NCBI RefSeq assembly: GCF_016908015.1
Contig: NZ_JAFBDB010000004.1
Span: forward strand, 1 to 64,000
Direction: 5' to 3'
DNA length: 64,000 nucleotides
Source: Clostridium pascui
GTDB taxonomy: Bacteria; Bacillota; Clostridia; Clostridiales; Clostridiaceae
The position numbers and the translations under genes were made by a program. Under the pieces are notes generated by a model, which did no database searches, was not told where the DNA came from, and saw only the letters and a program-made list of their open reading frames with translations. Below, in pieces: positions 34,980 to 44,328 of this stretch (its first letter is position 1; every line of letters begins with the position of its first letter).

Positions 34980-36570
34980 TCTTTGCCTCCTTTGTAATGT
35001 ATACTTTAAATTGACATCCTTCGTCTACATTAGAAAAAACTTCTACCTTACCATTTAAATTTTCAACAATTTGTTTTAAAAGCATAAGTCCCTTTCCCCT
35101 ATTTTCACCCTTGGTTGAAAACCCATTATGAAACACCTTTGATAAATTTTCCTTAGATATTCCTATACCTGTATCTTTTACATCTATTAAAATAGCATAT
35201 GAGTCTTCCTCTATAAGTATATTTATTTCTTTCTTTTCCTTATCACTTATACTCACTGCTTCTATAGCATTTTCAAGCAAGTTCCCAATTATGGTGACTA
35301 ATGCATGGCTATTAACTCTTCCCTTTGTTCTTTTAAGATTACTATTTGAGTCAATATAAAGCTCTACTCCCATTTCCTTTGCTCTGCTTATTTTGCCAAG
35401 CATAAGAGCTGCAATGGTTGAGTCTTCTATTTTATTCATAACAAGAGTTACCTTTTGCTGCTGCTCCTTGGTTTGACTAACTATATATTTTTTTGCCTCA
35501 TCAGTTTCACCTATTTGAATAAGTCCTAAAATCACATGAAGTTTATTCATAAATTCATGATTATTAGCTCTTAGTGCTTCTACTACTTGTCTTACTCCTG
35601 TTACCTCCTCAGCAAGCTTTGTGATTTCAGTTTTATCTCTAAATATTGACACTACTCCTATAACTTTATCTTTATTTTTTATTGGAATCCTATTTATAAC
35701 AACTATTGTATTATTTATAACTATTTCCTTATTATATTGAGGTTCCCCATCTTTAAATACCTGAGATAGATTGAAATTCGATATGATATTTATAATATTT
35801 TCTCCCATTTTATCTTCATCTATTTTTAGAATATTTAAAGCACCCTTATTATAAAAGGTTACCTTTAAACTATCATCCACTGCAATTATACCATCATCTA
35901 ATGAGTCTAATACCTCCTGCTTTTGTATAAACAGCTTGGAAATTTGCTCTGCTTCATATCCTAAAAGTGATTCCTTTACACTCTCTGATATTATAAGTGA
36001 TCCAACGCTTCCTATAAGTAGTCCTGAAAGTATTACAAGAATTAATGTTATAACTACTTCATATCCAGCTATTCCTATATTTTTAGTTAATACTTTTGCC
36101 ATTACAAAACCTATGGGGTCTTCCTTTTCATCCCTTATTACAACAAATGATATTATAAGCTTTCCAAAGCTTTCTATTTTATCCTCTAAAATTTCTTTAT
36201 TTTGTATGGAAGCTAATTCCGATATTCCCTGAACATTCGTCTCATACATTTTTTCAAAATCAGAATTTGCATAAGTATTTCCATTTAAATCTACTATACT
36301 TATCGAATCTACGTGTTTACCAGACCTTACTATTTCTTTTACATAACTTTGCATTTCATCTGAATCTTTTTTATTTTTCAATCCATTAACTATAAATGGT
36401 GATTTAGATATGATTTTACTTATATTCATCAAATTAATTTCTGCCTCTTTTGTTATCCAAGACATCCTCATTTGATATATTAAAACTATGGTAACTACTA
36501 GAGAAATAACTACCACACTTATATTTAATGCACTAATTTTTGTTCTAAGCTTTAATCCTTCTTTTTTCAT
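34972..36570 (-). CDS. DcuS/CitA-type sensor histidine kinase
   Basis: A 532-aa kinase: transmembrane helix 1 (about 13-30), an extracytoplasmic sensor of ~140 aa of the CitA/DcuS sCache kind (ISIVDLNGNTYANSDFEKMYET), transmembrane helix 2 (about 172-195), a PAS domain (LDDGIIAVDDSLKVTFYNKGAL), the Spo0B-like dimerisation helix with the phospho-His in ALRANNHEFMNKLHVILGL, and an HATPase with NLLENAIEAV, DTGIGI and GKGLMLLKQIV. It senses a C4-dicarboxylate or citrate-like ligand by family. AGAAGG precedes the ATG. Starts 18 bp after the broken lyase gene. Confidence 0.93.
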   Translation of the reverse strand: MKKEGLKLRTKISALNISVVVISLVVTIVLIYQMRMSWITKEAEINLMNISKIISKSPFIVNGLKNKKDSDEMQSYVKEIVRSGKHVDSISIVDLNGNTYANSDFEKMYETNVQGISELASIQNKEILEDKIESFGKLIISFVVIRDEKEDPIGFVMAKVLTKNIGIAGYEVVITLILVILSGLLIGSVGSLIISESVKESLLGYEAEQISKLFIQKQEVLDSLDDGIIAVDDSLKVTFYNKGALNILKIDEDKMGENIINIISNFNLSQVFKDGEPQYNKEIVINNTIVVINRIPIKNKDKVIGVVSIFRDKTEITKLAEEVTGVRQVVEALRANNHEFMNKLHVILGLIQIGETDEAKKYIVSQTKEQQQKVTLVMNKIEDSTIAALMLGKISRAKEMGVELYIDSNSNLKRTKGRVNSHALVTIIGNLLENAIEAVSISDKEKKEINILIEEDSYAILIDVKDTGIGISKENLSKVFHNGFSTKGENRGKGLMLLKQIVENLNGKVEVFSNVDEGCQFKVYITKEAKND

Positions 36571-36588
36571 ATGTGTACCTTCTAAAGT

Positions 36589-37239
36589 TTATTCTATTAC
36601 ACTAAATCTACCTGTAAAAAACCTTAAAATTTTAGGCTCATATTCCCATTTGAACCCTTTGATTTCATTTCTCTTTTTATATAAAGACATTATAGCTTCA
36701 GCTACATAATCCAAATGGGCATAGGTATAAATCCCTTGGGGGATGGTAAGCTTTACAAGCTCTAACTTTGGTGTGCGTTCTTTTCCTGTTGTACTATCTC
36801 TTCCTGCAAAAACTGTTCCTCTTTCCATGCCTCTTACTCCTGAATCTACATATAATGCTGCTGCAAGTGCTTGTGCCGGGAACTGCGACTGTGGAATATT
36901 GGGTAAAAACCTTTTGGCATCTAAAAAAACCGCATGGCCTCCTCCAGAACTTATTATTGGTATTGAAGCCTTTTCAAGTCTTTCTGCAAGATATTCTACT
37001 TGTTCTAATCTATATTTATCATAGTTACAATTTGAACTTTGACTATTTGTTATATCCTTTTTTAATTTGTTATTATTTATCTTATTATGTATCAATAAAT
37101 CTATATATACTTCTTTTGGCTTTAAAAGAAATGTATTATATCCTGCTCTTTTTATAGCTTGCTCCCTCTGTGCTTTAGGAATTATTCTTAACGGTTCACC
37201 ATATTTAGGCTCATAGCAATCTGATACAGCACTTTTCAT
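36589..37239 (-). pseudogene. Tyrosine phenol-lyase/tryptophanase gene with internal deletion
   Basis: The 216-aa open frame joins the first ~50 residues of a beta-eliminating lyase (GEPLRIIPKAQREQAIKRAG, NTFLLKPKEVYIDLL) to its last ~145 residues (YRLEQVEYLAERLEKAS, GGHAVFLDAKRFLP, SQFPAQALAAALYVDSGVRG, TYAHLDYVAEAIMSLY, KILRFFTGRF). Family members are about 455-470 aa; the missing ~250-280 residues carry the PLP-binding Lys and most of the active site, so the product cannot be a working lyase. A poly-Asn/Lys stretch (HNKINNNKLKKDITNSQSSN) fills the junction. The frame stays open and a good ribosome binding site (GGGGG) remains, so a protein might still be made. It precedes the DcuS-like gene by 18 bp. 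Confidence 0.85.
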
Positions 37240-37477
37240 AAATTATTCCCCCAATTTATAATCAGTATATTTTAAATCATTGAAATATTATTCCATAGTA
37301 CTAATTCAATATTCCCCTCAAAATTCCTTCAAAATTTACTGCCTTATATAACTTATTACAAAAGAATATTTTAGCCATTTAAAACTTTTATGTATTAATT
37401 ATATGTAGCGAAAATCATGCATATTCTATCCTTGATTTTATATAAACCAGCTCCTCTTAATTTTATCAATAAAAATA

Positions 37478-37500
37478 AGCACATACTAAAAATATGTGCT
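37478..37500 (-). terminator. Terminator of the MutS-like gene
   Basis: An 8-bp stem AGCACATA / TATGTGCT overlapping the stop codon region, then TTATTTTTATTG on the minus strand. Between here and 37240 the gap holds only AT-rich spacer. Confidence 0.72.
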
Positions 37501-39298
37501 ATAATGTCTCTTCTTCTGAATCTATACCTGCAAGTTTCATAAGATAGATTGCATTTCTTGTTTTGGATATTCCTTCTCTTAGTTTATAGTCAAAATGTAT
37601 TTTACCTTCACTATAGTACTCTCTGAAATTATAGTTCTTCACAACTCTATTGCTCTTTTCTAAATCTCCTAACTCTAAATCATGAGTTGATACAAGACCT
37701 ATTACATTTTCTTTACTCATTTTATTTATAAGAATTTTAGCCCCAGTATGCCTATCTAATGAGTTGGTACCTTTAAATATTTCATCTAACAAAAAGAGTA
37801 TAGGTTCCCTTTTCTCTACTGCCTTTACTATAGTATTTATTCTTAGCAATTCTCCATAAAAGGATGATATATTCTTTTCTAAATTATCACTTATTCTCAT
37901 ACAAGTATATATTTTCATTGGGCTTAATGTAAGCCTTTCACCACAAATGGGTGCTCCTGTATAAGCCAGTACCGTATTTATACCTACAGTTCTTAAGAAA
38001 GTACTTTTTCCTGACATATTAGATCCCGTTATTAAGAGAATTTTATTTTTATCATTTATTTTCACATCATTTGAAATCCTGTTATTACTTAAAAGAGGGT
38101 GTGCTATATTTTTGCCTTCAAATAAAAGTCCTTCCTCCTTAAACTCTGGCATAGTCCAAGTTTCATTTTCATAGCAAAGTACAGCTAAACTCATTAAAGC
38201 CTCAAACTCTGCAATTGCTTCAAGCCAATCCTGAAGCTTTTCTCCTGATTTAGATTTCCACCTTTCAAGACGGAATATTATATAATAATCTAATAGGAAG
38301 ATTATATTTATAGGCATATACATCATGTTAGCTCTATCCCCTGTAAGGCTAGAAATTTTATAAAATTCGTCTATTCCTTTTATTGCTGTATTGCTACCAC
38401 TTTTTAATTTTTCTTGCAGTTCTTTTAAATATGACGATTTAAAACTTTGTTTTTCTAAAAGAGCTATTAAATTGTAATAATTTCTTATATTTTTTTTATA
38501 TTTAAATACAGTACCTAATGCCCCACCTCTTTTACCTCCGCCAGGTAAGAGTAATATTCCTTCAATTAATAATGCTGTAAGCGGCACTCTATAAGGAACT
38601 ATTCCCATAAAAAATATTATTATAAGAGCTATTGAAATTAGTGAGATTATCCTTGTACCTAGGAACATAGCCATACTTTCATATATTGGCATTTTTTCCT
38701 TTCCCCATTTAAAGAGTCCTTCTGGGTCTTTATATTCTCCTTTATTTATCATAGCTTCACTTATAAATCTTTCTCTAAATCCAATTTTCTTACTTAATTC
38801 CTTAATAGCTTCCTGCCTTTTATATAATTCCTTCGTTGAAAAGTTAAGTCCAGAAAGCACCGCTGCTAATCTCTTTCTTCCTAAAAAAGTATTAGTCTCG
38901 TTTATCTTTTGAAACAATGAACTCTTACCAAATATGTCTAGATCATAGGTATAAGGATGCTCTGTATCTATAAATTCATCTCCCTTATCCTCAAAATCTC
39001 TCCATTTATCACTTATTCTTTTCGTTCCCTTGTCATTTAATATGTATATATTCTCTAAAGTATTCTTGTAAGTTATAACCTTATCATGCCAGTATACTAA
39101 TATTCCAAACGCTACAACTGAAGCTAAAAATACAATAGTAGATATGTATTCACTTCTAAGTTTGTAGTAAAGATACATTGTAAAAAATAATCCCGCTACA
39201 AATATAATAATTCTTAAAGTACTTATAAAGTTTGCAAGTTGCCTTTGCTTTATAAGTAAAGTTTCATACTTTGATTTTCTTTTTTCATAGGAAGCCAT
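37499..39298 (-). CDS. MutS-family ATPase with membrane segments
   Basis: A 599-aa protein whose C-terminal third is a MutS-type ABC ATPase: Walker A ITGSNMSGKSTFLRTVG, the FSTFxxEL-like ISSFYGELLRI, Walker B ILFLLDEIFKGTNSLDR, and H-loop LVSTHDLELG. The N-terminal two thirds lacks the mismatch-recognition domain and instead has hydrophobic segments at about 28-47, 52-70 and two more at about 215-255, so it should sit in the membrane. It belongs to the MutS-like proteins annotated as DNA mismatch repair protein MutS, but mismatch repair is doubtful. ATG 39298 has AAGGAG 8 nt upstream. Confidence 0.85.
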   Translation of the reverse strand: MASYEKRKSKYETLLIKQRQLANFISTLRIIIFVAGLFFTMYLYYKLRSEYISTIVFLASVVAFGILVYWHDKVITYKNTLENIYILNDKGTKRISDKWRDFEDKGDEFIDTEHPYTYDLDIFGKSSLFQKINETNTFLGRKRLAAVLSGLNFSTKELYKRQEAIKELSKKIGFRERFISEAMINKGEYKDPEGLFKWGKEKMPIYESMAMFLGTRIISLISIALIIIFFMGIVPYRVPLTALLIEGILLLPGGGKRGGALGTVFKYKKNIRNYYNLIALLEKQSFKSSYLKELQEKLKSGSNTAIKGIDEFYKISSLTGDRANMMYMPINIIFLLDYYIIFRLERWKSKSGEKLQDWLEAIAEFEALMSLAVLCYENETWTMPEFKEEGLLFEGKNIAHPLLSNNRISNDVKINDKNKILLITGSNMSGKSTFLRTVGINTVLAYTGAPICGERLTLSPMKIYTCMRISDNLEKNISSFYGELLRINTIVKAVEKREPILFLLDEIFKGTNSLDRHTGAKILINKMSKENVIGLVSTHDLELGDLEKSNRVVKNYNFREYYSEGKIHFDYKLREGISKTRNAIYLMKLAGIDSEEETL

Positions 39299-39360
39299 TA
39301 CTAAGTCTCCTTTTCTATTTACCATCAAGCTTTAGGTTTACTTTGATTTTATTTAAAGTG

Positions 39361-39396
39361 ATAGTCACTAACGTCTAGCTAAGGATTAGTGACTAT
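39361..39396. other. Perfect 11-bp inverted repeat in a 180-bp gap
   Basis: ATAGTCACTAA and TTAGTGACTAT flank 14 nt, between the amidohydrolase stop (39483) and the MutS-like start. The minus strand continues CACTTTAAATAAAA, a weak U tract, so a poor terminator or a protein-binding site are both possible. Confidence 0.4.
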
Positions 39397-39482
39397 GGAC
39401 TAGAAAAATGCACCTGGATTTTAATATCAAATACGTCCCAAGTTAAACAATTAATTATTGATGAGTATCTAACAAAAGCTTA

Positions 39483-40634
39483 TCAGTATTTTTGAAACAC
39501 AACTTCTCCATTTATTATAGTATAAAGCGTGTTTGTAAATACTTCCAAAGGATTGCCATCAAAGATAGCTATATCCGCATCTTTTCCTATCTCTATACTT
39601 CCAACTTTATCATCTACTCCTGCTATTTCAGCTGCATTTATTGTGATAGCTTTTAGTGCTTCATCTATTCCAAGTCCTTCTTTAGCTGCAAGTCCCGCAC
39701 ATAAAGGTAAATATTGAATAGGTATTACAGGATGATCCGTCATTATAGCTATTTTTACCCCTTCCTTATGTAAAACTCCTGGAGTTTTAAAGGACTTATT
39801 TCTAGTTTCTACCTTTGTTTTAGAGGTCAAAGTTGGCCCTACTACTGCAGGTACATTAGCTTTATTTATATATTTAGCTATAAATTCTCCCTCAGTGCAG
39901 TGTTCTAAAGTTAAATTTACATCAAATTCCTTTGCTATTCTTATTGCAGTTAATATGTCATCTGCTCTATGAGCATGTGCTTTAAGAGGTATCTTCTTTT
40001 GAAGTACAGGTATTAATGCTTCCATCTTAAGATCTACCTCAAAGCTGTCTCCTTTAATCTTTGCAGAGTTCTTTTTTTCCATATAATTTTTAGTCTTAAC
40101 CAAAGTTTCTCTTAAAAGTCCCGCTGTAGCCATTCTTGTGGAAGGAGTCTTTCCTTTGCCATGATATACTCTTTTAGGATTTTCACCAAAGGCTATTTTC
40201 ATAGCTGCTGAATCTTTTATAACCATATCATCGATACAAACTCCATAAGTTTTCATAACTACAAACTGTCCACCTATTACATTTGCACTTCCAGGCCCTG
40301 TCATAACTGTAGTTATTCCAGAGCTTCTCGCATCCTCAAAAGCACTATCCATAGGGTTTATTGCATCTACTGCTCTAAGATGTGGAGTTATTGGATCTGT
40401 CATTTCATTACCATCTGCTCCCTCAAACGCAATTCCTTCCTCAAATATTCCAACATGACAGTGAGCATCAATTATACCAGGAATGACCCATCCTCCTTTT
40501 GCATCTATAACCTTTTCGTCCTTTTCTTCTATATGTTCTAATATCTCTATTATCTTACCATCTTTTATTAGTATACATCCACTTTCATAGACTTTTCCTG
40601 TCATAGTAATTATCTTTCCATTTTTAATTAACAT
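39483..40634 (-). CDS. Amidohydrolase family protein
   Basis: A 383-aa metal-dependent hydrolase of the amidohydrolase superfamily (imidazolonepropionase/dihydroorotase-like subgroup). Metal-ligand motifs: VIPGIIDAHCHVG (the HxH), KAHAHRADDIL and TLEHCTEGE, and the late Asp in IAIMTDHPVIP. The C-terminus is the usual beta-sandwich (SIEIGKDADIAIFDGNPL). Substrate unknown; related clostridial and Thermotoga proteins are annotated only as amidohydrolase. GGGGGG lies before the ATG. Single gene. Confidence 0.9.
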   Translation of the reverse strand: MLIKNGKIITMTGKVYESGCILIKDGKIIEILEHIEEKDEKVIDAKGGWVIPGIIDAHCHVGIFEEGIAFEGADGNEMTDPITPHLRAVDAINPMDSAFEDARSSGITTVMTGPGSANVIGGQFVVMKTYGVCIDDMVIKDSAAMKIAFGENPKRVYHGKGKTPSTRMATAGLLRETLVKTKNYMEKKNSAKIKGDSFEVDLKMEALIPVLQKKIPLKAHAHRADDILTAIRIAKEFDVNLTLEHCTEGEFIAKYINKANVPAVVGPTLTSKTKVETRNKSFKTPGVLHKEGVKIAIMTDHPVIPIQYLPLCAGLAAKEGLGIDEALKAITINAAEIAGVDDKVGSIEIGKDADIAIFDGNPLEVFTNTLYTIINGEVVFQKY

Positions 40635-40784
40635 TTTTACCCCCCTAATTTCCTACAATAATAATATTAAATGAGTTGCAAATGCATTATGTAAGCAAAC
40701 TTTAAACTAAATAGTAAAGTATCATATGGCTATTATACATCACTGAATCAGCTTATTTCAAACAAAGGTACTTTAGTTAGTATA

Positions 40785-41102
40785 TCATATTGAGGTGGAT
40801 ACAAGTATTAATGCAGTTATACATAGACTTAAAGCTATAGATAGTTTTCTGCCTATGGAAGCCCATAAATGATTGGGAAAGCTGTTTCCTATAAGCCAAG
40901 ATAAATAAAGCATGCCTAGTGAATAAAGTATAGTATAATGAAGTCCTCCATTTTCATGGGACCAAGCTTTTAATCCTATTGACTGTAAAACCAAGTCACC
41001 AACTGCGGGAGCCCCCTTAAAACTTATAGAAAAACCTATAGACAATATAAATAAAAATATAGATATACTTCCAATACCTATATCCTTAACAATGTTTTTC
41101 AT
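40785..41102 (-). CDS. Small membrane protein, 105 aa
   Basis: A 105-aa protein with three hydrophobic helices (about residues 8-30, 55-70 and 83-103) and a short polar loop SLKAWSHENGGLHYT (Gly/His/Trp-rich). I do not recognise the family with confidence. GGGGTG lies before the ATG at 41102; an in-frame ATG at 41117 is less well placed. The following 40635-40784 gap holds no feature I can support. Confidence 0.7.
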   Translation of the reverse strand: MKNIVKDIGIGSISIFLFILSIGFSISFKGAPAVGDLVLQSIGLKAWSHENGGLHYTILYSLGMLYLSWLIGNSFPNHLWASIGRKLSIALSLCITALILVSTSI

Positions 41103-41244
41103 AATATCACCCCACAACTTTAACTTTTATAAATATTATATAATATTATTTACATTATTTCCATATATTGTATGTTAATATTTATTAACTTATTTCTATG
41201 ATCATGAATATAATACTTATGTAGTATTTATTGGAGGTTACTTT

Positions 41245-41664
41245 ATGTTTATTTGCCCTTACATTATGGGTAGTCAATTTTCAAAGGAAAGTTATAATTT
41301 TAGAACTCAATCAAACTATAGGCAAGGAAACTATAGAATTGTAATTAATACTAAAAACCTCACCTTAACTTTATACTCTGGTAATAATGTAGTTAAGACA
41401 TATCCTGTAGCGGTTGGTAAACCCTCTACCCCTACTCCTTTAGGAAACTTTAAGATAATAAATAGAGCTGTTAATCCCGGTGGACCTTTTGGAGTTAGAT
41501 GGCTAGGTTTAAATAAACCAGGGTATGGAATACATGGAACAAATAATCCAGCATCTATTGGAACAAGAGTATCTAATGGATGTATAAGAATGCACAATAA
41601 AGACGTTTTGGAACTTGCCAATACAGTTCCTATTGGAACACCAGTACAAATTATTAATCAGTAG
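41245..41664 (+). CDS. L,D-transpeptidase (YkuD domain), intact copy
   Basis: A 139-aa protein that is essentially one YkuD catalytic domain. [20 protein letters not shown] forms the N-terminal strands; the active site is [20 protein letters not shown] with catalytic Cys and His. Such enzymes make 3-3 crosslinks or anchor proteins in peptidoglycan. There is no obvious signal peptide, so either export is noncanonical or the true N-terminus lies upstream; the GGAGG before this ATG supports it as drawn. Its 3' part is repeated at 49378-49636 and in a short piece at 54732-54775. Confidence 0.92.
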   Translation: MFICPYIMGSQFSKESYNFRTQSNYRQGNYRIVINTKNLTLTLYSGNNVVKTYPVAVGKPSTPTPLGNFKIINRAVNPGGPFGVRWLGLNKPGYGIHGTNNPASIGTRVSNGCIRMHNKDVLELANTVPIGTPVQIINQ

Positions 41665-41686
41665 TCTTTTATTAGGTGCTAGGTGT

Positions 41687-42176
41687 TTACCCTAGTACCT
41701 TATTCCTAATTCCTGTTTCTTTGATTATTAAATCGTCAAGGCTATAATTAGCAGCCATTCTGTCACAAGTATATTCGCAGGATTTAGAATAAGTTTCTCC
41801 AAGAAAAGGAATCCACATAGCTGGTAAAATCAACGTTTGCTTAATTATATGATTACGCTTAATATGGGCCAATTCATGGGCAATGATATTTAATATTCCA
41901 CCAGATTCAACAACATGAACATCGTAAATCTTTTGTATTTTCATAGCCTTACATAGTTCTCTTACTTTTTCAAAAACCTCTGGAAATTGATTGCAGCTTA
42001 ATCGCCCCCCCTTTACTCCTGAGTTGAGCCATCATTAACCCATGAAGAAACCATGAGAGTCCTGCAAAAAATAAGATAAAAATAAATCCTACAATAGAAA
42101 ATAATAAAAATCCATAACCAATGATACTGCCTATTAAAGCTAGAGTAAAATATTTCTTTTCATCTTTATGAATCAA
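41687..42176 (-). pseudogene. M48-type zinc metalloprotease gene, frameshifted and 3'-truncated
   Basis: Two overlapping frames form one gene. 42176-41970 encodes a hydrophobic N-terminus (YFTLALIGSIIGYGFLLFSI...). After a run of seven G (minus strand; 42005-42011) the match moves to another frame, giving CNQFPEVFEKVRELCKAM, then IIAHELAHIKRNH (the HExxH zinc motif) and CEYTCDRMAANY (third ligand region). Losing one G, or gaining two, would join them. The protein also stops ~100 residues early: the last ~10 residues run into a CCTAGTACCT-type dispersed repeat (41690-41712). M48 (HtpX/Ste24-like) proteases act in envelope quality control. Confidence 0.8.
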
Positions 42177-42224
42177 CTATCTCATTACTAAAGTGATAGG
42201 CATAAAATACTCCCTTCTAAAAAA

Positions 42225-42290
42225 TTTACATTATATCAAAGTAAGAATATCAACATATTTACATTATATCAAAGTAAGAATATCAACATA
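42225..42290. repeat. Perfect tandem duplication, 2 x 33 bp
   Basis: A 33-bp unit starting TTTACATTATATCAAAGTAA occurs twice back to back (42225-42257 and 42258-42290) without a mismatch. On the minus strand each unit carries TTTGATATAATG, a likely -10 region, so the duplication may double the promoter of the downstream protease gene. Confidence 0.85.
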
Positions 42291-42392
42291 TTAAATTAAA
42301 TTCTATATTAAGTTGAAGGAAGAAGCGGTAAATTATGAATAAAACTATACAGGTGAATATTTATATGCCATTATAACACTCTACATATACTT

Positions 42393-43706
42393 CTATAATT
42401 TTTTAGTATTCCAGTTGGTAATTTTAGATAGCTGCTTAGGTTGTTTAATTGCATTATACCGAATAAAGTATAATGCAATTCCTATCAGTAACCATATGGT
42501 TCCTGTAATTAAGCCCGAGCTTCCTATTGGTATTAATAAAGCGATGCAGATTCCTAAAGCTAAAATTGGAGTTAATGGATAGAACGGAGCCTGGAAATGC
42601 TCTTTTATTTCCATCATAGATGCTTTACGCCTAGATATAAAAAAGGCAATCATTGTGAATATAAAAGTAATCAGGTACAAAAATCCAGTTGCAGATACTG
42701 CTATATTAATAGAGCTAAATAATGTAAACAAGATCTGTATACCTACACCTAATGCAATTGCCCATATAGGAGTTTGAAAACGCGGATGGATAAAAGCAAC
42801 TTTTTCAGGTAGCAATCTATTACGTCCCATGGCAAAAGCAGTTCTTGAAATTGAGAGTATAAACGCATTTGCTGTTGCAGGTAAAGTAATTACAATAACA
42901 ATATTAACTAAAGCAGGTCCAAAATCCCCTAAAAATTGTTTACTAGATAGAGCTACAGGTACTGGTGAAGCTCCAAGTTCTTTCCACGAAACCACTCCAG
43001 TAGATATATAAAGCATACCTAAATAAAGTAATAAAACAATTCCTATTGAGGAAAAAATAGCTAAAGGGATTGTACGTTTAGGATCTTTAATCTCCTCACC
43101 TGCTGCTACAATGCCGTCCCAACCAACCATTGATAAGAAGCCAACTAGTGCTGCTGATAATATCCCTTTTATTCCGTTAGGTGCAAAAGGAGTGTATAAT
43201 GTAGAATCTACATGCGACCAACCTAAAGCAAAGAAGCTTAATAATAGAGCAATTTCAACAATTACTATAGCTACTTGAATAACCCCACTGAACTTAACTC
43301 CTAATACATTAATAATACCCAATATAAGTAGAAGTATTATGGCACTCAGGGTTGGTGGTGCACCAGTTAGCAAGTTCAAATAGCTTCCAAATCCTTTAGA
43401 AACAAAACTACTTGCCGCTAGCCATGCACCCCAATAAGCCCATCCTATTAATGTACCTATTAAGGGTCCCATTGTTTCTCTTACATATTCATAGGATCCG
43501 CCTGCTTTGGGATATTTTGATGCTAGTTCCGCATAGCATAAACCCAAAAGAATCTCAAGTATGGCGGCTAAAATAAATGAAATTATCACAGCTGGCCCTG
43601 CCTTCCCTGCTGCTACACCACTGAGGACAAAAATACCAGCACCTACCATAGCACCTATGCCCAGAGCTGTTGCTTCCTTAAAACCAAGATTTCTATTTAA
43701 ATTCAT
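42393..43706 (-). CDS. APC-family amino acid permease
   Basis: A 437-aa polytopic membrane transporter with about 12 helices, of the amino acid-polyamine-organocation superfamily (cationic amino acid/YhdG-like). Signatures: LGFKEATALGIGAMVGAGIFVLSGV with the unwound TM1 GxG, YPKAGGSYEYVRETMG, WDGIVAAGEEIKDPKRTIP. Substrate not determinable. The ATG at 43706 has AAGGG 10 nt upstream; a TTG at 43715 is too close to it. It follows the DUF2000 gene by 23 bp and the two are divergent from a MocR regulator, so they are probably its targets. Confidence 0.92.
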   Translation of the reverse strand: MNLNRNLGFKEATALGIGAMVGAGIFVLSGVAAGKAGPAVIISFILAAILEILLGLCYAELASKYPKAGGSYEYVRETMGPLIGTLIGWAYWGAWLAASSFVSKGFGSYLNLLTGAPPTLSAIILLLILGIINVLGVKFSGVIQVAIVIVEIALLLSFFALGWSHVDSTLYTPFAPNGIKGILSAALVGFLSMVGWDGIVAAGEEIKDPKRTIPLAIFSSIGIVLLLYLGMLYISTGVVSWKELGASPVPVALSSKQFLGDFGPALVNIVIVITLPATANAFILSISRTAFAMGRNRLLPEKVAFIHPRFQTPIWAIALGVGIQILFTLFSSINIAVSATGFLYLITFIFTMIAFFISRRKASMMEIKEHFQAPFYPLTPILALGICIALLIPIGSSGLITGTIWLLIGIALYFIRYNAIKQPKQLSKITNWNTKKL

Positions 43707-43729
43707 CTCTATCAATCCCTTCTAGAATA

Positions 43730-44158
43730 TTATCTTAATAGCGGCATACTTCCAGTTAATTTATTGACTTTTTTTCTATCACCATAAATAGCTACTCCCA
43801 AGTATTCTAAGTCATTAGTTGTTAATTTTGATATTTTCTCTGTATATACTTCATATGTTGTTGTAGTTTGAGCAGCATTTGAAAAATCTACCACCAATAG
43901 ATCGAAAAAATCTTTTGTAGCTACTTTATCCCTCAGCACATTAATGCCTTCACTATCGCTTTTTAAAATTGGAATAGGGGTGGTCGTAATTCCAATATGG
44001 TAATTACCTGAACCATCAAGCACATCCGGACCAATAATACCTTCTATTCTTTTGCCTAAGGTAAGGGCTAATACCGCTGCAGTATTAGCAATTAATCCAA
44101 GTGGCAGCTCTGAATTTATAACCATTACACATTTTGTTACTTGTTCTTTGTTTTCCAT
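43730..44158 (-). CDS. DUF2000 family protein
   Basis: A 142-aa soluble alpha/beta protein of the DUF2000 family: KCVMVINSELPLGLIANTAAVLALTLG at the start, GSGNYHIGITTTPIPIL in the middle and DLEYLGVAIYGDRKKVNKLTGSMPLLR at the end. The fold resembles peptidyl-tRNA hydrolase II-like proteins; no function is established. GGAGG lies 10 nt upstream. It forms a two-gene unit with the amino acid permease and is divergent from a MocR-type regulator, a recurrent arrangement suggesting a role in amino acid or amine metabolism. Confidence 0.85.
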   Translation of the reverse strand: MENKEQVTKCVMVINSELPLGLIANTAAVLALTLGKRIEGIIGPDVLDGSGNYHIGITTTPIPILKSDSEGINVLRDKVATKDFFDLLVVDFSNAAQTTTTYEVYTEKISKLTTNDLEYLGVAIYGDRKKVNKLTGSMPLLR

Positions 44159-44328
44159 AGCACTTTACATCCTCCATCTTTTAAAACAATTTGTAGTAAA
44201 ACAATGTTCACTATTTATGAGTTGTTATACTGAACTCGTTTATTGTATAATATCACCATAAAGTGGTTTGATGTAGTGCCAATGACAGCTTATTTTCATG
44301 GTACCAATTCTAAGGAGGAACTTATTTT

